This document shows, one piece after another, positions 8,388 through 18,519 of a stretch of DNA of 64,000 bases; the stretch's first letter is position 1, and every line of letters starts with the position of its first letter. The translations under genes and the position numbers were made by a program. The stretch spans positions 1,302,001 through 1,366,000 of the forward strand of contig NZ_OY735139.1 of assembly GCF_963457605.1 (NCBI RefSeq). Direction: 5' to 3'. The notes below the pieces were generated by a model. It had not been told where the DNA came from. It was given only the letters and a program-made list of their open reading frames with translations, and ran no database searches. Origin of the DNA: an uncultured Gellertiella sp. (GTDB lineage: Bacteria > Pseudomonadota > Alphaproteobacteria > Rhizobiales > Rhizobiaceae).

Positions 8388-10679
8388 TCAGGCGAGGCGC
8401 CGCGGAACCAGTGCCGCCTGCTGGGTTGAGAGCAATGCGATCCGTGCGGCCGGCACGGCTGCCGAGAAGACATAGCCCTGGATGAGATCGGCGCATTGAT
8501 AGCGGTTGATCAGCTCCAGTTGTTCCAGGGTCTCGACCCCTTCGATGGTGATTTTCAGGCCGAGTTCGCGGGTGAGGTTCACCGTCCCGCGCAACAGCTT
8601 CAGGCGGCGCGAATCCTCGCAGATATTGCGCACGAAGGACCGGTCGATCTTCACCACATCAACCGGCAGCGAATCGAGATAGCTGAGGCTGGAGAAGCCG
8701 GTGCCGAAATCGTCGAGCGCGATCACCATGCCCTTGTTGCGCAGCGCGGTCAGAATATTGTGGACGGTCGCGGGTTCCTCGACCAGGCAGCTTTCGGTGA
8801 TTTCCAGCCGAAGCCGGAAGGGGGAAAGCCCGGTTTCCCGCAAGGCCTCCTCCACCACTGTGATGATGTTGTCATTGCGCAGGTCCTGCACCGACAGATT
8901 GACGGAAACGGCCATGTCACCGGGCCAGGTGACGCAATCGCGGCAGGCCTGCTGGATGACGAAACGGGTGATGTCGGAGACGATGCCCATTTCTTCGGCG
9001 ATCTGGATGAAACTGGTGGGCGGAATCGCGCCGCGTTCGGGATGGATCCAGCGTGACAGCGCCTCGCAACATTCCATCACCTCGCCATCCGGACGGTACA
9101 TCGGCTGATAGACAAGATGCAGCTCGCCCGCCTCCACCGCATCGCGCAGTTCCACCTTCAGGCGTTGCCGGTCGATATAGCGCGCATCCATTTCCTGTTC
9201 GAAGGACGCGCAGGTGCCGCGCGCCTTGAACTTCGCCTCGAACAGGGCGAGGTCGACCTTGATCTGCCATTCTTCCATGCGGAATTGCGATTGCGGCGTG
9301 ACCAGCGATCCGCCACTGAAGCTGATGCGCATCTGCGAGCCGTCGACATCATAGGTGCCGCGCATGTCGCCATGCACCTGACGAATCCGGGCATCCAGGT
9401 CCTCGACCGAGCCGCTTCCCGGCAGGCAGACAACGAACTGGTCGCCCATCAACCGACCGACCAGGGCTCCCTCGCCTGCCACCGCCCGCAGCCGTCCGGC
9501 AATCTGGCACAGCAGCCGGTCGCCTGCCACATGGCCCTTCATGTCATTGACATGCTTGAACTCATCCACATCGAGAACCACCAGGCCGATGAGATCATTG
9601 CCCTTCAGCCGGGACAGGTTTTCAAGCAGCGTCTCGCCGAAGAATTCCCGGTTGGGCAGGCCGGTCAGAGGGTCATAGCGCACCATGTGCAGCACCCGCC
9701 GCTCGGCGCGCACACGGGCCGTCACATCTTCGAAAATCAGCACCACCACCCCGTCGGGACGACGGCTGGCGGAAAATTCGAGAAACAGGTCATCGGAATA
9801 TTGCACAAGGGTTCTGGACAGGGTGCCATCCACCAGTTGCGCCAATTGCCGGTGGATGAGGGCCGGCAGCGATCCGTCGATGAAGGCATGCCGCGCACCA
9901 TAGCGCAGCACCAGATCGAGATCGCAATCCTTCAGCCTGTCCTGATCGCCGAGCTTCAGGAGATCGCAGGCCTTGCGGTTCACGACGAGAATGCGGTTGT
10001 TGGCATCCAGCATGAACAGGCCATGCGGCATGTTGTTCAGCGCCATGTCGAAACGGTCGACCAGTTCGGCCATGTCGCGCGACGCAATGACATTCTTGTA
10101 AAGAAAGTCACGCACCCCGTTGGCCATCATCCGGGTGGTGAGCAGGAACGGGATGAGGAGCGCCGCAAAGGCGACCATGAAGGGGTCCATGACCAGGATG
10201 AAACCCAGCATGATCGGCAGGCAGGCGGTAAGGGTCTGAAGATTGACCGCACGCGACGAGCCATAATTGCGGCCGACGACAGAAACCATGGAGGCGAGCG
10301 TTACCGCAATGCAGGCCAGAATCGCAAACTGGTCGCGGGCAAAGACAATCGCATAGGCACTGCCGATCCCCAGAATGGCCGTGGTGGTGACGCCACCCCA
10401 GAGATAGCGGTTTTCCCAGTTGGCAATATCAAGACGCGTCAACCGGGACTTGCCCGCCGCGTCGAATTGCTGGAACCAGTAGATCCGGAAAATGCACACG
10501 GACATGAAGATGGCGGTCAGCCAGATATAGAAGGGATCTCTCGTCTTGGCGTAAATGGCGCCATAGGTCAGGATGTGGACGATCATCCCGGTGAACAGGG
10601 TTTTCCGGTTTCCAAACAGCGAACTGACGAAAGACAGATAGACATCTGTCGGTACGGCGTTCGGACTCTGGATCTTCAT
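8388..10679 (-). CDS. Membrane GGDEF-EAL protein, probable c-di-GMP phosphodiesterase with degenerate GGDEF
   Basis: The 763-residue protein has about five or six membrane segments in its first 200 residues, a PAS-like segment (about 230-330), a GGDEF domain (about 340-500) and a C-terminal EAL domain (about 510-755). The cyclase signature reads LMGDQF instead of GGDEF, so the catalytic Glu is Gln and synthesis is unlikely. The EAL domain keeps CEALSRW, the NLS segment, EITES, DDFGTGFSSLSYL and KIDRSF, so hydrolysis of c-di-GMP is plausible, perhaps with GTP sensed by the decayed domain. The start at 10679 (MKIQSPNAV) was chosen because the preceding 41 codons look non-coding. It stands alone, divergent from the TRAP genes. 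Confidence 0.92.
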   Translation of the reverse strand: MKIQSPNAVPTDVYLSFVSSLFGNRKTLFTGMIVHILTYGAIYAKTRDPFYIWLTAIFMSVCIFRIYWFQQFDAAGKSRLTRLDIANWENRYLWGGVTTTAILGIGSAYAIVFARDQFAILACIAVTLASMVSVVGRNYGSSRAVNLQTLTACLPIMLGFILVMDPFMVAFAALLIPFLLTTRMMANGVRDFLYKNVIASRDMAELVDRFDMALNNMPHGLFMLDANNRILVVNRKACDLLKLGDQDRLKDCDLDLVLRYGARHAFIDGSLPALIHRQLAQLVDGTLSRTLVQYSDDLFLEFSASRRPDGVVVLIFEDVTARVRAERRVLHMVRYDPLTGLPNREFFGETLLENLSRLKGNDLIGLVVLDVDEFKHVNDMKGHVAGDRLLCQIAGRLRAVAGEGALVGRLMGDQFVVCLPGSGSVEDLDARIRQVHGDMRGTYDVDGSQMRISFSGGSLVTPQSQFRMEEWQIKVDLALFEAKFKARGTCASFEQEMDARYIDRQRLKVELRDAVEAGELHLVYQPMYRPDGEVMECCEALSRWIHPERGAIPPTSFIQIAEEMGIVSDITRFVIQQACRDCVTWPGDMAVSVNLSVQDLRNDNIITVVEEALRETGLSPFRLRLEITESCLVEEPATVHNILTALRNKGMVIALDDFGTGFSSLSYLDSLPVDVVKIDRSFVRNICEDSRRLKLLRGTVNLTRELGLKITIEGVETLEQLELINRYQCADLIQGYVFSAAVPAARIALLSTQQAALVPRRLA

Positions 10680-11104
10680 GAGGAGTCCCCCCTGCCCGGT
10701 GCTGACGGGGCCATCCTGACCCCGGCATTCGCCACTGGCAGCACGAAAAGTTATCAGGCCACAGGCGCGAAGGCACCAGTACGGCCCTGTTGATCCGGGC
10801 AATCTACCGTGAACGTTTTAACGAATAACTTCTGAATCCGGGCGCTTTGAGTTGAATATTCCAATTTTTCAGCAAAAAGGCACACCGGGAATTGTAGTTC
10901 CGCGCAAATGGAGCAACTGAAAGGAAATAATTCTGCGTCTCCTCCGATCCCGTCGCCTTCTCCGCTTAAACATTTGCGCTGCCGGCCTCGACGCGATCAA
11001 CGGTTGCCAAGCCACGGCAATTGCGCTTGGATGGACCCGACCGGCAAAGACCGGTTCGGTGCGACCCGGCTGGAGACGGACAGCACCTGCGTGCGGGAGG
11101 GACG
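10680..11104. other. Divergent intergenic region GGDEF-EAL / dctQ
   Basis: This 425-base gap should carry the promoters for the leftward GGDEF-EAL gene and the rightward TRAP permease genes. The part from 10805 to 10940 is AT-rich. An imperfect inverted repeat, CCGACCGG and CCGGTTCGG, lies at 11037-11059, about 45 bases before dctQ. A short open frame ending at 11108 is judged non-coding. I see no other named element. Confidence 0.5.
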
Positions 11105-11644
11105 ATGAAAAGCATTCTCAAGCTGAGTGCGGCGATTGATGCCGTCAGCCAGACCATGGGATGGATTGCCGAATATATGGTGCTCGCCTGTGCACTGCTG
11201 TCGGCGGGCAATGCGATCTCCCGTTATCTGTTCAACATCAGCTCCAATGCGATGCTGGAGATCCAGTGGTACCTGTTTGCCTTCGTGGTGCTGATGGGGG
11301 CCTCCCATACCCTGCGGCGCAACGAGCATGTGCGGGTCGATCTGATCTATGGCAGCGTCTCGGACCGGGCGCGGCTTTATATCGATGCCTTCGGGCTGGT
11401 GCTGTTCCTCATTCCCGCCTGTCTCTATCTCGCCTGGATCTGCTGGCCGTTCTTTGCGCTGTCTCTTGCGCAGGGCGAAATGTCGCAAAATGCCGGCGGG
11501 CTGATCCGCTGGCCGGTGAAGCTGGTGCTTGTCGCCGGTTTCGTGCTGCTGGCGCTGCAGGGCCTGTCGGAACTAATCAAGCGCATCGCCGCCCTGACCG
11601 GGCAGATGCAGATCGACACGACCTACGAAAAACCCCTGCAGTAA
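11105..11644 (+). CDS. dctQ: TRAP transporter small permease subunit (DctQ)
   Basis: The 179-residue protein has four hydrophobic segments (about 17-37, 53-73, 96-118, 135-155) and the family feature of a conserved RRNEHVRVDLIY stretch after the second segment. DctQ is the small membrane subunit of tripartite periplasmic transporters, which use a sodium or proton gradient. The ATG at 11105 follows GGGAGGG; the longer frame upstream was rejected for lack of coding character. dctM follows after 24 bases, so the two are co-transcribed. Confidence 0.93.
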   Translation: MKSILKLSAAIDAVSQTMGWIAEYMVLACALLSAGNAISRYLFNISSNAMLEIQWYLFAFVVLMGASHTLRRNEHVRVDLIYGSVSDRARLYIDAFGLVLFLIPACLYLAWICWPFFALSLAQGEMSQNAGGLIRWPVKLVLVAGFVLLALQGLSELIKRIAALTGQMQIDTTYEKPLQ

Positions 11645-11668
11645 CACCGGTCCGGCGAAAGGCTCCCC

Positions 11669-13195
11669 ATGTTCGACTACGGTATTCTGCCGCCGCTGAT
11701 GTTTGTCGGCATGGTTCTGTTCATGCTCTACGGTTTTCCGGTTGCCTTCTCGCTCTCCGCCGTCGGCCTGTTTTTCGGGCTGGTGGGCGTGGCGACCGGC
11801 CATTTCGACCTGGTCTTCCTGCATTCCCTGCCCTTCCGCTTCTTCGGCATCATTTCCAACGACCTGCTGCTGGCCATTCCCTTCTTCACCCTGATGGGGG
11901 CGATCCTCGAGCGCTGCGGGCTGGCCGAAGACCTGCTGGAGGGGACCGGAAAACTGTTCGGCTCGATCCCCGGCGGGCTTGCCTATGCGGTGATCGTGGT
12001 GGGTGCCATCCTCGGCGCCATTACCGGCACGGTGGCGGCCTCGGTGATCACCATGGGGGTGATCTCGCTGCCGGTGATGCTGCGCTATGGCTATAACACA
12101 AGGCTTGCCACCGGCGTCATCGCCGCCTCCGGCACCATCACCCAGGTGATCCCGCCCTCGCTGGTGCTGGTGGTGCTTGCCGACCAGCTCGGCAAGTCGG
12201 TCGGCGACATGTATCTCGGTGCCATCGGCCCGTCGATCCTGCAGGTGGCGATCTTCATTCTCTACATCCTGGTCCTGTCGGTCATGCGACCGCATCTGAT
12301 GCCGCCGCTGCCGCTGGAGGCGCGTGGCAAGCTCGATGCCAGACTGGTGTTTCGGGTGCTGGCCGGGATGATCCCGTCGATCGTGCTGATCTTCCTGGTG
12401 CTCGGTACCATCTTCATCGGCCTTGCGACGCCGACGGAGGCGGGCGCGCTCGGCGTGGTTGGTGCCATGCTGCTCGCCGCCCTGCATGGCAGACTCACCT
12501 GGCCGCTGGTCAAGCAGGCCATGCAGTCGACCATGCATATCACGTCGATGGTGGTGTTCATCCTGATCGGCTCGACCTGCTTCAGCCTGGTCTTTCAGGG
12601 CATGAACGGCTCGCTGTGGATCGAGCACATGCTGAGCGGACTGCCGGGCGGCCCCATCGGCTTCCTGATCTTCGTCAACCTCTTCGTCTTCGTGCTCGCC
12701 TTCTTCCTCGATTTCTTCGAGATCGCCTTCATCATCATCCCGATGCTGGCCCCCGTCGCGCACAATCTCGGCATCGATCTGGTGTGGTTCGGGGTGCTGC
12801 TCTGCGTCAACATGCAGACGAGCTTCATGCATCCGCCCTTCGGCTTTGCGCTCTTCTACCTGCGCAGCATCGCACCGAAGGAGGTCAAGACCTCGGATAT
12901 CTACATGGGGGCCCTGCCATGGGTCGGCATGCAGCTGATCCTGGTCGCCATCGTCATCTTCTGGCCCTCCTCGGTCACCTACTGGCTGGACAACACACCG
13001 AAAGTCGATCCGAATTCGATCAAGATCGAGATCCCCGCCTTCGGCGAGAATGACAAGGGCAAATCGCAGGGCCTGACGGGATTGCCAAGCCTCGGCCTGC
13101 CATCGCTGAACGGCCTGCCCGGTGCCCCGGTGATCGGCAAGCCTGCGGGCGCTCCGAAACCCGCCATCGACCTCAGCCAGCCGCCGAAGACCTGA
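11669..13195 (+). CDS. dctM: TRAP transporter large permease subunit (DctM)
   Basis: The 508-residue protein is rich in hydrophobic segments across residues 5-435 and shows family motifs such as LLAIPFFTLMGAILER, ASGTITQVIPPSL and TPTEAGALG. It is the large, transport-forming subunit partnered with DctQ. The last 70 or so residues form a non-membrane Gly/Pro/Leu-rich tail (GLPSLGLPSLNGLPGAP), an extension not needed for the fold. The size fits the larger TRAP class associated with alpha-keto acid or related substrates, but the substrate is not determinable. Confidence 0.94.
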   Translation: MFDYGILPPLMFVGMVLFMLYGFPVAFSLSAVGLFFGLVGVATGHFDLVFLHSLPFRFFGIISNDLLLAIPFFTLMGAILERCGLAEDLLEGTGKLFGSIPGGLAYAVIVVGAILGAITGTVAASVITMGVISLPVMLRYGYNTRLATGVIAASGTITQVIPPSLVLVVLADQLGKSVGDMYLGAIGPSILQVAIFILYILVLSVMRPHLMPPLPLEARGKLDARLVFRVLAGMIPSIVLIFLVLGTIFIGLATPTEAGALGVVGAMLLAALHGRLTWPLVKQAMQSTMHITSMVVFILIGSTCFSLVFQGMNGSLWIEHMLSGLPGGPIGFLIFVNLFVFVLAFFLDFFEIAFIIIPMLAPVAHNLGIDLVWFGVLLCVNMQTSFMHPPFGFALFYLRSIAPKEVKTSDIYMGALPWVGMQLILVAIVIFWPSSVTYWLDNTPKVDPNSIKIEIPAFGENDKGKSQGLTGLPSLGLPSLNGLPGAPVIGKPAGAPKPAIDLSQPPKT

Positions 13196-13202
13196 GGCCA
13201 CG

Positions 13203-13255
13203 AAAAAGCCCCATCCGCTGAGGCCGCCCTGAAGCTGGCGATGCGAATGGGGCTT
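13203..13255 (-). terminator. Terminator between dctM and dctP
   Basis: AAGCCCCAT at 13206-13214 pairs with ATGGGGCTT at 13247-13255 around an internal GC-rich region. On the minus strand the stem is followed by TTTTT, so it should terminate dctP; on the plus strand it may also stop dctQM. Confidence 0.75.
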
Positions 13256-13280
13256 GCGATAAAATTGCCCGCCTGAACGA

Positions 13281-14468
<1,188 letters not shown>

Positions 14469-14650
14469 TCAAGCGTTCCTGACGGCAAAAGGGCCTTCTG
14501 CCCTCACCTGAAAGCAGAAATGTGGCCTGGGCAGTGCTGGCAGCAAATCTTGCGCATGCCGCAACTTTGCCTGTTTCTTTCAAAATATATTGACTTCACC
14601 CCGTTTCTGGGGTCTCAAAAACCTCTCTACCCACTCCAGCGGAGCTTCTT

Positions 14651-15415
14651 ATGTCCAAACCCATCGTCGCCGTCCCTGCGGATATTCGCGCATTTGACGG
14701 CACGGACTGGCATAGCGTTCAGGTGCAATATATCAACGCCCTGGTGAAGGTGGCCGATGCCATGGCCTTCATCATTCCGGCGCTCGAACAGGGCAATGAC
14801 ATCGACGCATTGCTCGACCGGGTGGATGGCGTGATGGTGACGGGGTCGGCGACAAATGTGCATCCTTCGCTCTACGGGGCCGAAGCCCGGGTCGAGGATG
14901 GCCCCTTCGATCCTGCCCGCGATGCAACCACCCTGCCGCTGATCCGCCGGGCTGTGGAACGTGGCATTCCGCTGCTCTGCATCTGCCGAGGCATCCAGGA
15001 AATGAACGTGGCGCTCGGCGGCTCGCTCGCCTCGGAAATTCAGGAACAGCCCGGCATCTGGGATCACCGCAAGCCCGTCACCCCGTCGCGGGACGTGATG
15101 TATGCGATCCGCCAGCCTGTTTACATCAAGGAAGGCAGCTGCATCGCCCGGGCGCTCGGCACCGGCGAAATCCAGGTGAACTCGCTGCACCGCCAGGCGA
15201 TTTCGGCCATCGCGCCGCGCCTGCAGGTCGAGGCGACCGCCGAGGACGGCACCATCGAGGCCGTCTCGGTGATCGATGCCAAAGGCTATGCGGTCGGCGT
15301 GCAGTGGCATCCGGAATACTGGGCGGAGACCGACACGCCATCGCGGCGGCTGTTTGAGGATTTCGGCCGGGCCGTGCGCGCCCATGTCGCCGCCCGCAGC
15401 AAGGAATTTGTCTGA
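14651..15415 (+). CDS. puuD: Gamma-glutamyl-gamma-aminobutyrate hydrolase family protein (PuuD-like)
   Basis: The 254-residue protein is a class I glutamine-amidotransferase-fold hydrolase of peptidase family C26. The nucleophile motif is CICRGIQEMN (Cys near 112), and the His-Glu pair is in GVQWHPEYW near residue 220. PuuD cleaves gamma-glutamyl-GABA to glutamate and GABA in putrescine breakdown. The other puu genes are not adjacent, so the exact substrate is inferred. It is divergent from dctP with a 263-base gap and convergent with a LacI-family gene. Confidence 0.85.
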   Translation: MSKPIVAVPADIRAFDGTDWHSVQVQYINALVKVADAMAFIIPALEQGNDIDALLDRVDGVMVTGSATNVHPSLYGAEARVEDGPFDPARDATTLPLIRRAVERGIPLLCICRGIQEMNVALGGSLASEIQEQPGIWDHRKPVTPSRDVMYAIRQPVYIKEGSCIARALGTGEIQVNSLHRQAISAIAPRLQVEATAEDGTIEAVSVIDAKGYAVGVQWHPEYWAETDTPSRRLFEDFGRAVRAHVAARSKEFV

Positions 15416-15425
15416 CCGGCAGACA

Positions 15426-16442
15426 TCAGCGGCGGATCGGGCCGGTCGACTGGCGGATGCGCATTTCCGGCTTGATCAGGTGAATGCCATCCGGCTCGTG
15501 GCTGCCATCGAGCCGGTCGAGCAGCGCGCGGGCCGCCATCCGTCCGACTTCCGCCTGGCCGTTCCACACCGTGGTCAGCGCCGGCGTGGCAATCGAGGCC
15601 TCCTCCAGATCGTCATAGCCGGTGACCGAGATATCCTGACCGGGGACCAGACCGGCGCGGGCAATGCCGTTCATCAACCCGATGGCGACGAGGTCGTTCC
15701 AGCAGACGGCGGCGGTCGGCTTTTGCTGCAGGGAGAGGAAATGCACCGCCGCCTCGAAGCCGCCCTGCTTGGAACGGGGGCCGGGGATGCGCAGTTCCGG
15801 ATCGACCTCTATCCCCGCCTTGCGCAGCGCATTGACATAGCCCTGATAGCGGTCGCGCCCGGTCGAGGTCTGGTCGGTGCCGCCGATCATCGCGATGCAG
15901 CGATGGCCAAGGCCGATCAGGTGATTGGTGGCCAGCGAGATGCCGTAGCTGTCATCACCGCGAAAGGTCGGCATGTCGACACCTTCCATCGAGCGGGCGA
16001 TCAGAATGGCCGGCATGCCGTTTTCTTCCGAAAGGCGCAGGTCTTCCGGCGGCGTGCCGATGGCCGGCGAGACGATCAGCCCGTCGCCGCCAAGCTGCAG
16101 CAGGGTTTCGATGAAGGTGCGCTGCTTGTCGACGGAATCATAGTGATTGGACAGGATGAAGGTGTGGCGGCTGCGGTCGAGCTCGCTTTCGATGGCCTTC
16201 AGGATTTCCCCGTAGAAGGGGTTCATGATGTCATGCACGACGACACCGACAATGCCGGAGCGCGAGGTGCGCAGGCTGGCCGCGCGGCGATTGTAGATAT
16301 AGCCGAGGGCGCGGGCCTGATCCTTGATCCGGTCGCGGGTGGTGCCCGCCACCAGCGGACTGTCGCGCAGGGCCAGCGACACCGTGGCCGTCGAAATCCC
16401 GAGCGATTCCGCAATGGTCGACAGTTTGACTTTCTGGGCCAT
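15426..16442 (-). CDS. LacI-family transcriptional regulator
   Basis: The 338-residue protein starts MAQKVKLSTIAESLGIS, followed by the LacI helix-turn-helix and hinge (TATVSLALRDSPLVA, RAASLRTSRSG). The rest is a periplasmic-binding-protein-like effector domain (GIVGVVVHDIMNPFYGEIL, HRCIAMIGG, DISVTGYDD). GGGGAC precedes the start at 16442. A palindrome TTCTAAATTTAGAA lies about 60 bases upstream and may be its own operator. The regulated sugar pathway is not obvious from the neighbours. Confidence 0.93.
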   Translation of the reverse strand: MAQKVKLSTIAESLGISTATVSLALRDSPLVAGTTRDRIKDQARALGYIYNRRAASLRTSRSGIVGVVVHDIMNPFYGEILKAIESELDRSRHTFILSNHYDSVDKQRTFIETLLQLGGDGLIVSPAIGTPPEDLRLSEENGMPAILIARSMEGVDMPTFRGDDSYGISLATNHLIGLGHRCIAMIGGTDQTSTGRDRYQGYVNALRKAGIEVDPELRIPGPRSKQGGFEAAVHFLSLQQKPTAAVCWNDLVAIGLMNGIARAGLVPGQDISVTGYDDLEEASIATPALTTVWNGQAEVGRMAARALLDRLDGSHEPDGIHLIKPEMRIRQSTGPIRR

Positions 16443-16499
16443 CAGCAGTCCCCGCAACGATGATCAGGCAGGAGAGGATTTAAAAATTTTAAATAAGTC

Positions 16500-16513
16500 T
16501 TCTAAATTTAGAA
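16500..16513. promoter_or_regulatory. AT-rich palindrome upstream of the LacI-family gene
   Basis: TTCTAAATTTAGAA is a perfect 14-base palindrome. A second near-palindrome, TTTAAAAATTTTAAA, lies just downstream at about 16479-16493. Paired AT-rich palindromes close to a LacI-type start suggest autoregulation. Confidence 0.5.
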
Positions 16514-16550
16514 AGCAATCTCCCCATTTGTCATATTCCCCTAAATCTTC

Positions 16551-17075
16551 TTAGTTTTCATCGTCCGGGAAGACAGACACTGTCGTGGATGCGTCCCCAT
16601 TTTTCAAATTTTCATCCAGCGCCTTCAAAAGTTTGAGGAGGCTGCGCATTTCCTTGCCGCTGAAGCCGGAGAGCGCCTGGGCGGCGCACTGATCGACAGA
16701 CTGGCCGATTGCCTCAAGGCTGTTGCGTCCGGTCTCTGTCAGGTAGACCTTGGTCAAGCGCTGGTCCTCATCATCGGCACGCCGCTCGACAAAGCCCTGC
16801 TGCTCCATGCGGCCGACGGTGCGGGTCATGGTCGGGGCCTTGACGCCTAGCCGTTGCGCAAGGCCGCCGGGGGTGAGCCCATCCTCTCCCGCCAGCGCCC
16901 GCATCACGCCATCCTGTCCGGCATAGAGACCGGCATCGAGCAGGTTGCGCGACAGGGCCGTGCGCATCGAGCGTGCCGCCTGGGTGATCGCCTGCGGCAA
17001 TTCGGCGACAACTGTGTCCAGCGGCAATTTCTCCCTGGCGTCCTTCTTTTTCCTGTCGTCTTTTTTCTTGCCCAC
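16551..17075 (-). CDS. MarR-family transcriptional regulator
   Basis: The 174-residue protein has a Lys-rich N-terminus (MGKKKDDRKKKDAREK) and a winged-helix domain with GGLAQRLGVKAPTMTRTVGRMEQQGFVERRADDEDQR split across recognition helix and wing, the classic MarR pattern. MarR proteins repress genes until a small ligand binds. The gene is divergent from a creatininase-family gene, and a perfect 11-base inverted repeat lies between them, so it probably controls both. The C-terminal tail after residue 160 is acidic and not part of the fold. Confidence 0.92.
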   Translation of the reverse strand: MGKKKDDRKKKDAREKLPLDTVVAELPQAITQAARSMRTALSRNLLDAGLYAGQDGVMRALAGEDGLTPGGLAQRLGVKAPTMTRTVGRMEQQGFVERRADDEDQRLTKVYLTETGRNSLEAIGQSVDQCAAQALSGFSGKEMRSLLKLLKALDENLKNGDASTTVSVFPDDEN

Positions 17076-17105
17076 AGGCCCCTCCAGCTGTTTCTATCGA
17101 CCGCT

Positions 17106-17135
17106 CTTGTGAACACGGCAGCATGTGTTCACAAG
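17106..17135. promoter_or_regulatory. Candidate MarR operator
   Basis: CTTGTGAACAC and GTGTTCACAAG are perfect 11-base arms separated by 8 bases. The repeat lies 31 bases before the MarR start and 34 bases before the creatininase-family start, the position expected for a shared operator. Confidence 0.75.
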
Positions 17136-17168
17136 ACAACCTTATCCAACACGGCGGGTCTTCGCCAG

Positions 17169-17957
17169 ATGCCTGCGCCGATGCCGCCCGAAAGGTCCCG
17201 CCCATTGCCCTCCCGGAACCAGACCCGACCAACCATCGCCCTGCTGCCGCTCGGTGCCCACGAACAGCATGGGCCTCACCTGCCCTTCGAGACGGACAGC
17301 CTGATTGCGGAAGGGATTGCCGAACGCCTTCTGAGACAGCTGCCCCGGGAGCTTGCGGTGCGCGTCCTGCCGGTCGAGACCGTCGGCTATTCCATCGAGC
17401 ATATGGATGTCGCGGGAACACGGACGCTGGACTATGCCGAGGCTGTCGAGCGCTGGCTTTCGATCGCCAGGACGCTGCAGGCTGAAGGCATCGGCAAGCT
17501 GGTGCTCCTGAATGCCCATGGTGGCAATTCGCCGCTGCTGACCATCGTGGCGACGGAGGCGCGGATACGTTTCAACATGCTGGTGGTTGCCACCAGCTGG
17601 ACCCGCTTCGGGATTCCCGAAGACATCATCCGCCCCGAAGACAAGGCCATCGACATCCATGCCGGCGACATCGAGACATCGGTGATGCTGGCGCTGCATC
17701 CGGACCGGGTGCGAATGGATCTCGCCCGCAACTTCCCCTCGCGCCAAAGCGAGTTCGAACGCCGCTTCACCCATCTGCGCGCCTATGGCCCGCATGCCTT
17801 CGGCTGGAAAATGTCCGACCTCAACCCGGATGGCGCGGCGGGCAATGCCGCCGCAGCCACAGCCGAAAAAGGCGAAAGGCTGATTGCCCAAGCCGTCGGG
17901 GGCCTGACGGCGCTGCTGCGGGATGTGGACGCCTTCGACATCCACCAGTTTAGCTGA
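17169..17957 (+). CDS. Creatininase-family amidohydrolase
   Basis: The 262-residue protein carries the metal-binding signatures of the creatininase family: LPLGAHEQHGPHLPFETD (Glu, His and Asp ligands), NAHGGNS and DIHAGDIETSVML. Members hydrolyse cyclic amides such as creatinine or remove formyl groups in riboflavin and F420-type pathways, so the substrate here is open. The start at 17169 was chosen as the first ATG after the operator; another ATG follows at 17181. Creatininase activity would feed creatine and then sarcosine to SoxBDAG, but no creatinase gene is visible. Confidence 0.85.
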   Translation: MPAPMPPERSRPLPSRNQTRPTIALLPLGAHEQHGPHLPFETDSLIAEGIAERLLRQLPRELAVRVLPVETVGYSIEHMDVAGTRTLDYAEAVERWLSIARTLQAEGIGKLVLLNAHGGNSPLLTIVATEARIRFNMLVVATSWTRFGIPEDIIRPEDKAIDIHAGDIETSVMLALHPDRVRMDLARNFPSRQSEFERRFTHLRAYGPHAFGWKMSDLNPDGAAGNAAAATAEKGERLIAQAVGGLTALLRDVDAFDIHQFS

Positions 17958-17978
17958 ACCCTCTTTTGCCGGGATCGT

Positions 17979-18374
17979 TCAGTTTGCCTGATCGTACTGG
18001 CGCTGGGCATCGAGGATGAGCGGCATGTTTGCCTCTGCCCACCGGGTGATTTCGGCCACCGTCGAGGCCAGCGTTTGCCCCAGCGGCGTGATTGCATATT
18101 CAACGGTGACCGGCACCGTCGGATAGGCCGTGCGGCTGACAAGTCCGTCCCGCTCCAGCTTTTTCAGAACCTGGGAGAGAACCTTCTGGGAAATCCCCTC
18201 GATGTCGCGACGCAGCCGGTTGAACCGCATCGTGCCGCCAGCCAGCCGGTTGAGGATGAGGATCGCCCATTTGTCACCGAGCCTGTCGATGACAAGCCGG
18301 GTCGGGCAATTTTCCGAATAGACATTGAACGCCAGCGACCTGTCGTCCGGTGGCGCCTGCGGGGAAGAAGTCAT
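17979..18374 (-). CDS. HxlR-family transcriptional regulator
   Basis: The 131-residue protein shows the HxlR-type winged helix: NCPTRLVIDRLGDKWAILIL, then GTMRFNRLRRDIEGISQKVLSQVLKKLERDGLV. The start at 18374 is preceded by AAGGAAA; ten further codons upstream are possible but lack a ribosome site. It is divergent from an NmrA-like reductase, and two palindromes lie between them, so it likely regulates that gene in response to electrophile or redox stress. Confidence 0.92.
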   Translation of the reverse strand: MTSSPQAPPDDRSLAFNVYSENCPTRLVIDRLGDKWAILILNRLAGGTMRFNRLRRDIEGISQKVLSQVLKKLERDGLVSRTAYPTVPVTVEYAITPLGQTLASTVAEITRWAEANMPLILDAQRQYDQAN

Positions 18375-18401
18375 CAGCCGGTTTCCTTGAGGTGACCATG
18401 T

Positions 18402-18413
18402 CACTTTAAAGTG
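18402..18413. promoter_or_regulatory. Palindrome CACTTTAAAGTG near the HxlR gene
   Basis: This is a perfect 12-base palindrome 28 bases upstream of the HxlR-type start. It is a candidate autoregulatory operator. Confidence 0.45.
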
Positions 18414-18464
18414 CCTTCTTTACACCTGCGATCCCAAACCATAACTAATTACCGATGGCAAGCA

Positions 18465-18481
18465 GGTATCCAATTGATACC
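18465..18481. promoter_or_regulatory. Palindrome GGTATC-N5-GATACC
   Basis: Perfect 6-base arms around CAATT lie 39 bases before the reductase start. It is a candidate site for the HxlR-type regulator controlling the reductase gene. Confidence 0.5.
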
Positions 18482-18519
18482 ATATGCCAGCAGGCACGCA
18501 ATTTCAAAGGAGTTTCGCA

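Noticed and set aside
10908-11108. A 66-codon open frame whose stop overlaps the dctQ start as ATGA
   Set aside because: The overlap looks like translational coupling, but the protein is Pro/Arg-rich low complexity and there is no ribosome site, so it is not supported as a gene.
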